A stretch of 64,000 nucleotides of DNA from Ophryocystis elektroscirrha (taxonomy: Eukaryota > Apicomplexa > Conoidasida > Neogregarinorida > Ophryocystidae). The position numbers and the translations under genes were made by a program. The notes under the pieces are model-generated. The model did no database searches. It was not told the DNA's origin and saw only the letters and a list, made by a program, of their open reading frames with translations. The stretch is from NCBI GenBank assembly GCA_030141585.1, contig JAQIFP010000013.1, positions 1 to 64,000 on the forward strand. The letters run 5' to 3'. Shown here in pieces: positions 49,599-61,497 of this stretch (position 1 is the stretch's first letter; every line of letters starts with the position of its first letter).

Positions 49599-50401
49599 AT
49601 GCCGACTCGGTAAGTCATATATGTAATTAAAACATACATATACTACTATTGAAAAAAAAGAAAGAAGTTATTTAAGCAAAGCTGATAAGAGAAACTTATA
49701 TACGTATAGACTATATATACATGTGTAAATAACTTTCTATGTACTTATGTGCTAAAAATATATGATTTTTTTAAATTTGAATGTTTGCTTATTCGCAAGA
49801 TATATGAAAAAAAAAACTAATTATTATATTTTATTAGTTGTATACATAATAATAATTATAATAATAATAATAAATCCGTATATATTTACTTCCATGTAAT
49901 TATATAAGTATCACGTGAATAGCTATTAATAAAATTTTTTTTTTTTTTTTTATTTTTCTCATTATTACGTTTAGACTTAAGAAGACAAGAAAACTAAGAG
50001 GACATGTGTCAGCCGGGTACGGTCGCATTGGAAAGCACCGTAAGCATCCGGGAGGACGCGGTAAAGCTGGAGGACTAACTCACCATAGAATCAATTTTGA
50101 TAAGTTTCACCCGGGATATTTCGGAAAAGTAGGAATGCGCCACTATCATTTACTCCGTAACCAATATTTCTGCCCTACTATAAATGTGGACAAATTGTCC
50201 TCTTTTGTGACCCCAGAACTTGCTAAACAGCAAAAAGAAGGCGAAGGTTTTGTTATAGATGTCACTAAATATGGTTATTTTAAAGTTCTTGGAAAAGGCC
50301 CTGCTCCCGTTTATCCTTTGATAATTAAAGCTAGATATTTCTCTGAGAGAGCTGTAGAAAAAATTACATCAGCTGGTGGCGTTTGCATCCCTTGTGCTTA
50401 A
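49599..50401 (+). CDS. RPL27A: 60S ribosomal protein uL15
   Basis: 145 residues in two exons: an 11-nt first exon (49599-49609, MPTR) and 49975-50401, separated by a 365-nt intron. The uL15 signature is complete: [44 protein letters not shown], and the C-terminal [13 protein letters not shown]. The first intron is the longest of any small gene here, as is common for ribosomal proteins. It acts in the large subunit. The splice falls right after the initiator region; the phase-2 join CG|A gives Arg4. Confidence 0.97.
49610..49974. other. uL15 first intron
   Basis: 365 nt with a poly-A stretch near 49809, an ATA/ATT microsatellite (about 49849-49872) and a T-run (49935-49951). No small RNA gene is recognised in it. 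Confidence 0.6.
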
Positions 50402-50527
50402 ATTTTATTTTTCTTTATTGATTTGAAAAAAAAAGGAAATATATAACTTAAAGAAAAAAAAAAGCTCTATGCAAGTTTTATACATGATTTATATAGTTTA
50501 ATAAATTCTGTAATGTAGTGAAAAAAA

Positions 50528-50600
50528 TACGGGCACCGAGGATCGAACTCGGGACCACCTGCGTGTTAAACAGGTGTCTTAACCACTAGACCATGCCCGC
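50528..50600 (-). tRNA. tRNA-Val(AAC)
   Basis: 73-nt tRNA on the minus strand. Acceptor stem GCGGGCA pairs with TGCCCGT (G1-U72 wobble). The D arm has TAGTGG box-A features (GGTCTAGTGGTTAAG). The anticodon loop is TTAACAC with anticodon AAC at 50565-50567, reading GTT and, with inosine 34, GTC/GTA. The T arm CCGAGTTCGATCCTCGG contains box B. There is no intron. The 3' end is followed directly by a run of T (Pol III terminator). The discriminator base is A. It lies between two protein genes with little spacing. Confidence 0.95.
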
Positions 50601-50723
50601 TTGTAAATTATATTTTAGTTCTAGTCTTATCCAGCTGAAATAACTCGCTTAAATAATAAAGTTTATCATTGTTTGTCTCGTTAAGACATAAAAATTTTAT
50701 CAAATATCAAAGAGATAAACAGC

Positions 50724-51907
50724 TCAAACTTTCCGACTCCCTCCCCAAGACACAAGTAATTCAGGAACCGGTTCGTCTTCATCCGAAAAAGATATTAAGT
50801 TATTCTTATCGGAGTTTTTAGTAGAAGGAGAAGATTCTTCGTGTATTTTATTGTTTTTATTGAGTATTCTTTGATTATTTATAATTTGTGTAATAAATTG
50901 CAACTCTTTGATATCAAAGGCGTGAAAAACGTTGCATAATGTATTCACATGGACTGTGCTTGAAGCCCAATTCGGAAATTCTTGCATATACAAAATCATG
51001 GATCTTAGGCATTTTCTTCTGAGCGTTACAGTACTTTGACTAAACCACGTTTCACTAATCCACTTTTCTGTTCGCTCTAAAGGAGATTTATACAAAATAT
51101 TTTTGACTTTCGAGTAATTGCTAAATAAATGTCTCACATATTCTATTAAGAATAAGCCACAATCGTATGAGTTCTTTTGAGTTGGCACAGGGACATTCGA
51201 ATGGTACAGCCAATTTTCTGCATCTGCTATTCGGTATCCAGCATCATACAAATTCTTAGCTTTTGTATTAAACTCCTAAAAAAATATTATCATTTTTTTT
51301 CATACTATAGTTTGATACTTTTTTTTTTTATACTATACTTTAATACTTTTTTTTTTTACTATATTTTAATACTTTTTTTTTTATACTACACTTTGATAGT
51401 TCTTTTTATTTTATTACATATTGCAAATAAGATATAAGAATATTCTCTAGCTTTAAAGGAGGCCCTGCAGTTTCTTCAAGAGAATCTAGATGGAACAATG
51501 CGGGCTTTAGATGGAAACAATCGACAGATTCATCTTTTTTTCTGGAGGACAAAAAGGACTTAGTCTTAGAAAAAATATTGCCTAGAGAATCTAAGTTTTG
51601 TGTTTCCTCATTTTCTTTAGAGTATTGCAAAGCAAAAAGAGGGTACGTGATGAGTGCTAGTGTCCAATGAGCGTTACGAATTATCAATGGAACTACAATA
51701 ACCTCAAATTCCCAAATTCCTTTATTCGAACCTTCACCTTGAATGAGTTTATTTGTCCATCTTTTCACACCATCATGTCTGGCTTTTGGGTCATCTCCCC
51801 CCTCCAATAATTTATTATAAAAATATGAATTAAAAAAAAAAATTTTATCTGAAATGTCTTTGGGGATACCCTAAAATTTGAATATATATTATAATTAATA
51901 AGTGCTA

Positions 51908-51947
<40 letters not shown>

Positions 51948-52496
51948 TAAATAAATAAAATTATAATAATATTAAAAAAGTATATAGATGCACTATACTA
52001 AAAATACTTAATAATATTTTTAGTATTTACATATATTAAATGAAACTATATTATATAATGTTAAAAGCATTAAATTGAGGTTTACATAGTGATGCAGGAA
52101 GCGGAAAAAAAACTCGATAAGGGAGTCATCCAGAAGCCCTCCCGACTTTAGTCGATTTAGACATTCAGGTTGTAAAGTTACAGAATCAATCGACCAAGCT
52201 GTCGAGTTGATCTTGGTGCATTCGAGGTTTTCTGTGGTGGATAGCTGTTGCTGTAGCTCTGGATCTACAGGTTTTTGTGACAAGCGAGTATCTTTATAAA
52301 AAGTATGAGTTTCTTTATTATATGTTGAAGTCCTTTTTTTTTTTAAAAATGTTTGATCATGGGGAGTACTTTTTTCTTTTGAGTTATTCCACCATAAATA
52401 TGAAGATAAAAACTCAGGAAATTTTTTAGATGGGGATAAACTTTGAAGGCGTTTACGTGATTCTTCAATATTGTTATTTTTATCCGAAACGCCCAT
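50724..52496 (-). CDS. Ulp1/SENP-type SUMO protease (C48)
   Basis: Three exons (52086-52496, 51418-51870, 50724-51275), length a multiple of three, 471 residues. The N-terminal 120 residues are basic, Ser-rich and unstructured. The protease domain shows GGLLDDSLIEFFFRF, the catalytic His in NAHWTLALI, Asp in FHLDSLEE, and Gln and Cys in PTQKNSYDCGLFLIEY: the His-Asp-Gln-Cys set of Ulp1. Ulp1 enzymes process SUMO precursors and remove SUMO from proteins, often at the nuclear pore. A long Ser/Glu-rich loop (about 51500-51610) separates His from Asp, as in Ulp2/SENP6-7-like members, so Ulp2 is possible. The start ATG lies 102 bp from the divergent HSBP1-like start. Confidence 0.9.
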
Positions 52497-52598
52497 TTAT
52501 GTGATAACATGGAGTTTATTTTTTATTTTATTCTATTATATTGACAACATTAATCCGTCCCACTTTGCTGTTACTTTTTTTTTTTTTTCTTATATAAA

Positions 52599-52911
52599 AT
52601 GGATTGTTTATCTGAAACATCAGAAGATTATGTGAAATCTTTAACCTTGAAAGTAATGATTGCAAGTTTTTTTTTTATTTTTTTTTAGTTAAATGAATGT
52701 CAAGGAAATCTAGTAAATATGTACTCTCTATCTTAAATTTTATTAGGAGAACAAATGCTTAGCTTTGCAAGAAGAAATTAATCAGAACGTAACTAAATTA
52801 AACACAACAATAGATGAGCTTGATAAGAAAGTAACAGATATGATCGAGGCCTTCAAAAATACTACAAACGTTACACAGAACGATGTTCCAAATGAAAAAA
52901 TTATGTCTTAA
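52599..52911 (+). CDS. Small coiled-coil protein, HSBP1-like
   Basis: 80 residues in three exons (52599-52652, 52689-52712, 52747-52911); the middle exon is only 24 nt, between introns of 36 and 34 nt. The protein is one heptad-repeat helix: QEEINQNVTKLNTTIDELDKKVTDMIEAF. Spacing of I/L/V at a and d positions and the TTIDELDKKVTDM end resemble heat-shock-factor-binding protein 1 (family [20 protein letters not shown]). The family fit is suggestive, not proven; other small coiled coils (BLOC, prefoldin-like) remain possible. Confidence 0.6.
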
Positions 52912-52997
52912 CAAAAGCTTAGTGTAAAAAAAAAAAGGAGTGTGTTTTTTTTTTTTTTAGATAAAAGTAGAAAATATATTATTTATAATAATATAAT

Positions 52998-54488
52998 TTA
53001 AGAAACCATTTGTTGTTGATATTCTGCTTCTTTTTCAGCTATTTCTGTATTTATATTACGATCGTGGAAAATTGGAGAATAATAGTGTAACAATGGCTCA
53101 AAACTGAATGCCCAAATCAAAGCTGCTGCCAGAGCCATTATATGAATGATTCCGAAAAAGTTTCCAAATCCTATTACTACTGAGAAAAATTCTAAAAAAA
53201 AAAAAAGGTTTTTTTTTTTTTTTTCGTTACCAAAAGTGCCTGCTAATCCAAATAGACCAAGGATAATCCATCCCCATTCCTCATATGTACCTTCATCATG
53301 GTATGCCTCCAAATAAAATACAGCAAGACCGTAAAGTATCAAAACGAGAGAATGAATTAAAGTTGAATTATAGTATAAACACCAGTCAGTGCTTGATTGC
53401 GTATATTTCATCCACCAACGTTCACCCAAAAACTCATACGCGTACACATATTGCACCAATCGTAAGCCCACCACAAATGTGTCTAGTTGAGTGGCTGTTG
53501 ACAGTAATTTTGAACCGGCTCGAAAACCACGGGACACCCTATAAAGTAAGTTTTTAAAATAAATTATATATTTGAAGCCAAGTATTTATAATTATTTTCG
53601 AGCGTTTGCAAACGGTCGCATATATATATATATATATATATATGTTCAGCCAAATACCCGGCTATATATCGTAAACTTTATATATAATATAAGTTATCTA
53701 TATTAATACATCAATTATAAAAGTAATTATAAATATATTTATAAAGGTATATATGGAGATATACATAGAGGTATATATAGAGGTATATATAGAGGTATAT
53801 ATAGAGGTATACATAGAGGTATATATGGAGGTATATATAGAGGTATATATAGAGGTATATATAGAGGTATACATAGAGGTATATATGGAGGTATATATAG
53901 AGGTATATATGGAGGTATATATAGAATTATATATAGAGGTATATATAGAGGTATATATGGAGGTATATATAGAGGTATATATGGAGGTATATATAGAGTT
54001 ATATATAGAGGTATATATAGAGGTATACATAGAGGTATATATAGAGGTATTATAAAAATATTCATAGAGGTAATTATAATTAGTTAATAATTTAGTATAA
54101 TAATAAACATAGATGTATATGGTTATTCTTACTTGCTATTATCTGCGACGTATATTTGGAAAGATGATATACAAAGACAGCCTATCAAATATATTGCCTC
54201 CAAAATAATGAGTATGGTAATAAAGGATTCATTCGAGCGAACATCTTCTACCATACTAAAAATATCAAAAGTGAAGACGCCCTTTCCTCCATGACCATAA
54301 TAAAGTGCGGAAGCAAAGATTAAAACTAAAAGTTGCAGCAATAAACCAACTCTTAAGAGGGGAGTTGTCAAACATGACAATAAGTCGCTCCAAGCTTCTC
54401 CTCGAGTAGAGACAAATTCTGAATCCATTTGATTTGGATCCCCTTCATACATTTTTTGCCTATTTGAATCAAAAGGGGTTTGCTGCAT
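52998..54488 (-). CDS. GAPM-like multi-span inner membrane complex protein
   Basis: Three exons (54133-54488, 53231-53538, 52998-53191), 285 residues. Exon 1: a polar N-terminus with [10 protein letters not shown], then two helices around [16 protein letters not shown] and [18 protein letters not shown]. Exons 2-3: [69 protein letters not shown] and [17 protein letters not shown]. About six membrane helices with conserved aromatic/charged loops fit the apicomplexan GAPM (glideosome-associated, six-span) proteins that link alveolins to the IMC membrane, and an alveolin is also encoded in this window. I rank the GAPM identity as likely, not certain. The first intron (53539-54132) holds a minisatellite; the second is 39 nt and frame neutral. 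Confidence 0.65.
53192..53230 (-). other. 39-nt frame-neutral intron of A- and T-runs
   Basis: On the minus strand GTAACG, an A-run, CC, a T-run and AG. Retained, it would put [13 protein letters not shown] between membrane helices; spliced, the junction gives GTF-EFFSVV. There is no stop, so both forms translate. Confidence 0.7.
53745..54065. repeat. 12-bp minisatellite in the GAPM-like intron
   Basis: About 25 copies of a 12-bp unit (GGTATATATAGA with variants GGTATACATAGA, GGTATATATGGA, AGTTATATATAG). Longer blocks repeat with variant positions in a similar order. All three frames on both strands stay open (12 is divisible by 3), producing meaningless [12 protein letters not shown] products. 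Confidence 0.95.
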
Positions 54489-54617
54489 ATTTAATTGAAT
54501 TTAACTTTTTTTGCTTAATTTTTTTGTGGACTTTATATAGTAATTAAAACACGTTTTTCTTTGATAAAAAAATGCGCTTTTTACCAAAAAAAACCCTTAA
54601 TAAAAAAAAAAAAACAC

Positions 54618-57600
54618 CTAATTTAATCGATTGAGAAAATTTTTAATTTTAAATATATCTTCCGATACATTTTCTAAAGATTTTAGAATATTATTTCTTG
54701 CAACATTCTCGTATTTGAGTGTATGTTCAAATAATGCCGTAGAAAATATAACAAGAGAACTGTATTCTTGAAGTGTTGATAAATTTTCAAGAAGCTTTGA
54801 TGAATCGTTTTCTAATTTATATAATGCCACATATATTTTTCTATTTAATTTTTCCAATGGAGCTACATTGTCTGTTAGGAACTGTCTGCATAAAAACATT
54901 TCATTTTCACATGCGCGACTTAGTTTAGTTTTTTCTGCTATAGTATCCTCTAATTCTTTAAGTTTCAAAGAAAGTCTATTTATTTCTTCTTCCTCTGTAT
55001 TCAAGCTCTTTTCTCTCCTAATAAAAAAAATTAAAAACCTTATCATAAAACCGCGCATATAATTATTTATAATTATAAAAAAAAAAAAAAAAAACTTAAT
55101 ACAATAGTACTAATATAACTTTAATAAATTAAAATAAAATAAAATATAACTATAATTAATATAATTATAATATTAATAACTAATATTATATAATATAATT
55201 CATATATATATATATATATATATTATTATTATTATTATTATTATTATATTGATTATTGTAAAAATAAAGATAATTAGCTTACACTTCAACTTCTTTTTGA
55301 AGCTCAATACAAAGAGCAAGTAAATGATCTTTTTTAATTGCTGCTGCTTGGGGATCAGATTTTAAAAGAGCCTTTTTAAGTTGATTAGCTTGTATTTCGC
55401 ATATAATTTGTTTTTCTTGAACAATATCTGTTTGATTGTTGATTTGTTTGGGTCTTGGAATATTTTCTGCGTAAGTATTGATTATGTGCTGGGTTAGAGC
55501 AAAATCTAGAAGCTGAATCCAATCATCTTCTTTATTAAGGGTTCGAGTAATTGTATTGAAGTCAAATAAGCCTCGATCATTGAATAATTTAAGTGTGGAT
55601 TTACAGAAATCTTGTATATTATCTTCCGTAAGTTTAATATCTTCATTAACAAAAGTAGTAAGATTTGTACAGCGGAAATGATGGCGTGCTAATTTCAGTA
55701 AACTAATATTTAATTTTTTCTTTTTTACGTATTGTAATAAATTAAGTTTAATTCTTAGAGCATCTCTATGGGTAATATCGCTAAATTTATTACGTTTTAC
55801 AATAGATTTTTTATGTATTTTTCTGTATAATTTTTTATCAGGTTGAATATTTTTAAGAACTTGTACTTGATTTTGAAGGTTTTGTTTAGTTAAATATACA
55901 TCAATAATTTCTTGAGATAATTCCGATAATATATCTGGTTTACTCGACAAGATTTTTTCAACATGAAGCCATTTTTTTCGTAATTCTAATAATTCGGATC
56001 TATTCTTTTCTATATGAATGCATGATATTGAATAAAGAGATAAATTATTAGTATGGGTTAGTAATAATTCTTTTAATTCAGATTGTGTAGTTTCATATAT
56101 CGCTGCATTGTCTTCATATTTTTCGCTTATTGCTGTTATTCTTGCTAATAAATTGTCATTATACTTTAACTTTTTTTTAATATTTAAAGATTCATTACGT
56201 AACGTAATTAATGAATTATTATATTTTTCTCTTTGTACTGTTAAATTATTTAATTTCTTCATTAATATTACTTCAAAAGACTTCAATAAACGGAGTACAT
56301 ATATATATTGTTGTAAGTAAGTTTGTATATATGGTATAGTTTGGAAATATATTGAGCTAGATTGTAATTTATCAAGATGTTCATGGAAAGTATTTCTTAC
56401 TGTATTAATACACTTAGTAAGTTTTTCAAGGAAATTCAATGGTATTATTTGTTCTGAATGTAATAATGTGCATAAAGCATCACATTTTAGTGTAAGTAAG
56501 ATATGCGGTAGAATAAATCTCCATTTTGTATTGGGAACTGCTGTTACTGGTATTAATTGTATATTAGAGCATAAAATAGTATTTCGGAAGAATTCATCTT
56601 TTCTTGCATTAGTATTATTTTTGAAAAATAATAATTTTTGAGTTTTCATAAAGTTTACTGTGCAATCTTTTCTTAAAATTCCTTCATATTTGGTAATTAT
56701 TTTATCATTCGAAGAATTCACATCTGTTACTGGTATAATTGTTTTATTCTCTACTGAAGGTAATAATACATTAAGATTCTCAGGTTTTATTATTTCGGGA
56801 TATTCCGTGATTTCGGAAGATTCCATGATTTCGGAAGATTCCATTATTTCGGGAGATATCTTTATTTCGGGAGATTTCTTTATTTCGGCATATTTCATTA
56901 TTTCGGGAGACTTCATCATTGGTACGGAATATGTAACATTTGAATCTATAACGTTTGGTTCAGGTGCTGGAGAACTTATATTAAGTTCTTGATTGTCATT
57001 ACCAACAACTGTGTATGTTTCGGGAGAACCTAAAACTTTAAATATTAAATTATTCGAGTTATGAACAGTCTCTGAACCATTCTTTGGTACAGTTAATTTA
57101 GTTTCCACAGTGATTGTAAATTTAATTTTATCATCTTGTGATTCGGCAGGTTTAAGAACTTCAATATCCTCTTTATTTTCAATTAAATTATCTAGAGCAA
57201 TTGATTCTTCAATATGTTGATTGGCATCTACATTCAAGTTGATGCTTGAAATTACAGGTTTGTCGTTCATATTGGTAGACTCTGAATTGGTTTTTATGAT
57301 GTCTTCTGTTTCAAGCTTCACTTCTTTTTTAGCTTGCTCTAATTCGGTTTCACTCGATTCTAATTTAATCTTATCTGTTTTAGAAAATGATTCTGTTTCA
57401 TGTTCATTTGTTTTTTTATTTTCGCCATCAGCTTCTTTAATTCCCGCATCAACTTGTTTTACTTCAGTTATTGTTGTTGTTGTTGTTGTTGTTGTTGTTT
57501 GTTCTGTTCTTTGTATGAATTGGGGCTTAGCTTCATTATTAATGGTTTGTGCATTTACTTGGGTTGGTTTGGTGGCTTCTGTTTCAGCTTCACTTCTAAA

Positions 57601-59820
57601 ACTAACACTAGCTTTAGCTCTAGTTGAAAATTGGGACACAGATTCTTGAAGTTCCGATGTTTCGGAAACAGAGTGATTGCTGCTTGATTTGAAATCGGAA
57701 GTTTTCGACATAAGAGACTGAAATTCAATAGATTCCGAAATATGATTCAAATTATTGAGGTCGTCAACAAGGTTTACTTTATAATAATTTTTATCTTCTA
57801 TTAATTCACAGGGAGTACCTTTAAAACTCTAAGAACACCTTTTTGCTATTTACTTATTAATTACCTCTAAAATGCTGGAACTTTTGAAGTTATAGCACTC
57901 ATGTTTATTGGATACATCCGAGTTTTTGCTCTTGTAATCCTCTGGTATGGAATATTCGTTAAATTTGGAGGTATCATGGTAATTTTCTATCATGAATTGA
58001 TGCTTATAAATTATTTACCTTTATTATTATTATCTTCTGCTGTGTTATAAACAGAGGATACAAATTTAGTGTCCAAAACAGTATCCAATAATTTAGTCGA
58101 GTCAATCCTATACATTAATTCCGTTTTTACATTATCGGGAATTGAATCCATATTGAAAGTCAGATTTTTTATTTTTCCATTTACTGCTAGTGATGAAGAA
58201 AAGCTACTTTGTGAACTGGCAGTCATTTCAAGAGGTACTTCAGATGGAGTATTTTCCTCTAACGGATGATGCTCTATTATTTTTTCGTAGTACATTTTGT
58301 GATTTAAATCGTATTTGTGAATAGTAGATGTGCTAGTTCTTGACTTATTTTCCGTTGGATCAATATTCAGCGCTGTTTTATTTTTCATAGCGGAATCTAC
58401 GCTAGCTTCAACATTATTGATAAATGTTTGAGTTGCTTCTTTTGCTAAATAATCGGAAATGTCCGTTTTAGATAAAGACGAAGAAACATTGTCATCTTCA
58501 TCTTTACTGTCATCATGTTCATCAAAATCTGAATCTTTTTGTAAATGGTGAGTGTAATTGATCCATAGCTGCGGTATAAGAGGGAATATATTGAGGTCAG
58601 AGAATTTTTGATTTTCCACGTCATTGTATATTAAATGCACAGTTTTTTCATTATATGTGTATAATTTAGATTTATATACTACCCACGGTATATATAAAAA
58701 TATTTTAGATGCAAGGCGCTGAATATTTATAGACATCTTTTTGCTCGATAATTGAATATTCATTAATAAGTTAAATAATTCTTGTCTTTCCAATATACTC
58801 TGATATCTCGAATTTGTAGGTAATTTAAATAGAGAAAGTAATGCATTATTGTATATATTTATATCATAATTACAGTGGGTATGTAGAGGGTATGGTTTAT
58901 CCAAATCAAAGTCGTATACTTCGTCACATAATTGCGTACCACTTTTTTGTTCTTCCTTGGTTGGCTCGCTGTTTACTGGTTCAACGTTTGTTGCTTGGTT
59001 AGCTAAACTGCCTGATGAATAATTATAGGATATAAAGCTTGTATTAGCTTCAGGGTTTAAAGGCTTATTGTATTTGTATTTATATTGAATATCAAATACT
59101 TTATCATCTACAATTTGGTTCAGTTTGAAATATTCTTTTCTGATGGAATTGTCCTCCTCTTCATCTTTCGAAGAAACATTGTCTGATATACTATAATAAT
59201 TTTTAATTGCTTGTTCAAGTTTCAAAGCAGGTGATTTATTCTCTTCAATAGTTTCTTTAAATAAGTTTTCCGATAAATTGGAGACAATTGTAGCGTTATC
59301 AGATGTTTCATTTAATTGGAAATCTAAATATAAATTATCAAAAATGATTCTAAGAGGCTCCAATTCTGGTATAAAGAATTCTGCATCATTTTTTTTACAA
59401 GTTTTAGAGAGAACTAACAAAGCAGCCATATTGTTTGATTCAAGTTTTTTTTCTTGTCTTCCTAAACGCTTCATTGGTAGTATACAATTAACTAGAGCTT
59501 CATTTTCTGGACTAAGAGCTAATTTCCAAAAAGATTTTTTATTAACTATAGGAAGCCATTTTGTAAATTTGATGCTACTATATAAATCGAACTTTTCATC
59601 ATTTGAAGCGTTTATTCTTACTGTGGACATGCTTATTGAACTATCAAAAATACTCAATACATCGAAATATAGATTCATATTTTTTTGTAAAAGATTCACT
59701 TTATTGTATTGTTGGTATAAACTATCGTCTTTGACTAAGTCTTCATTTATATCTGTAACTTCAAAATAATTTGATGCATTTGAATTTCTTATATTTAAGC
59801 TGGTATTTTTACAATCTGCA

Positions 59821-59851
<31 letters not shown>

Positions 59852-61451
59852 ATTGAAATTTAATATGTTTAGTTATATACAATATCAATAAATTCATTTG
59901 AAATGTTTATTAAATACTATTAATAACAACATTTACATATATATTATTGCAATATTATATATAATTGTACATAAATATAAATTTGCAGTGCAAAATAGTT
60001 TACTTATAATATACTAAAACTAAATTATTATATAAACATATTGGTTAATTAACTGTCACTTTTTTTTTTTTTTATTTATACCCAAACGTGCGGTTTTTTT
60101 TTTTTTTATAGTATATAGAGGCATTATTATATAATCTTTTTTTTAATGTACACATCTAGATAAAATCATACCATAACCAGATGTGGGATAGGCTTCTTTG
60201 TTTTTCTCAGACTCTGAAGAGATTTGCGATTGAAATGACATCCGTTGCTCCGAAACGCTAGATTTAAGCTGATTATTATCGTATAAGATATTTGTCACGG
60301 ATGAATTTGGCTCCAAGTCTAAAACACTTTCAGTATGAAAATGCGAATATTGTCCGAGTATAATGACAATAACCCATAATAAATAACCAAGAATATGTTC
60401 AAAGTAATTTTCTTCAGATTTAAGTGTTTTTTCAATTAGCTGTATATATTTACTAAAAGTTTTTTTGGAGTTGCAGCAAGCATAATAAAGAAAACAATAA
60501 TCGATTTCTTGAATAACATATTTTTTAGAATTTAACTGTCTTCGATACACTAGTTCATTATGCTGTTCTCTGATATGTGCTATAGGATCCCAAGTTAATT
60601 TAGAGCTATCTATTTTATATCCGGAATCTTTATTGGTAGCTGGCACAGCTATTTCTTGAATATTATTGTCTGTTTCAACATTATGCGGTATAGGAACATC
60701 ATCAAGAGCTAACATAACTGAAGGTCTCATTTGTTTTAAAGGCTTTTTAGATAATAAGGAATCTAAAGGACTATTGTATGAATAAGCTGATGCAAACGCA
60801 GACATTAGTCCATTAAATTTTTGAATATTAGGCTTTAATACAAGTTTCTCTAATGGCTGAGGCAAAATATTTTTAATTTGAGCGTGATTAGTGGTCACTA
60901 ATATATTTGCTTTTATGGGATCATTAAAGCTGTGTATTGGAGGATATAAAACAGGCCCTAATATATTGTCATTTTTATTAAAAATTTTTCTAAATGGATG
61001 TACAGACATATTGTCGCATAATGTGGAATTTACAAAATCTCCAAAGGACATTTGCTCAATTACACTTCCAATTGATGACTCCATATTGCTATCAGTTCCC
61101 TGACTGTAAGTAGCCAGAGATAATCTTGATTGTGCACAAGAATTATCTGTCAATTCAAATGGTAAATTGCGAATTTTGTTTAATAAAACTCTCAAATAAG
61201 CTCCATCTTCAACAACCCGGTTTATTATCAAAACACATTCAACTAATCCGAAAAGTAACACCGCTGTAGAATTCTTCGAATTTTTTAGATGTCTACTAAT
61301 CTCAAGTCCTAAAAACCAATTAAAATTGAAAGATATTCACTAAATAAATGGTTATTTAACGCCCATGTATGCTTAAACACATTTTGATATACAAAAATTA
61401 TTTGTTTTTACTCATAATCGCAGTATTAACAACTTTTGGTAAAATTTATTT

Positions 61452-61497
<46 letters not shown>

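Noticed and set aside
53698..54065. Gene with YTSIYTSI or IEVYIEVY repeats
   Set aside because: Frames from a 12-bp minisatellite in the GAPM-like intron; open in many frames on both strands.
57221..57649. 142-codon plus-strand frame opposite the PX gene
   Set aside because: It is the complement of the long minus-strand exon; the minus frame is far longer and fits the nine-exon model.
59850..60150. Gene boundary between a PX gene and a separate coiled-coil gene
   Set aside because: A phase-matched donor and acceptor join the two halves in frame and the sum of all exons is divisible by three; kept as one gene pending RNA data.
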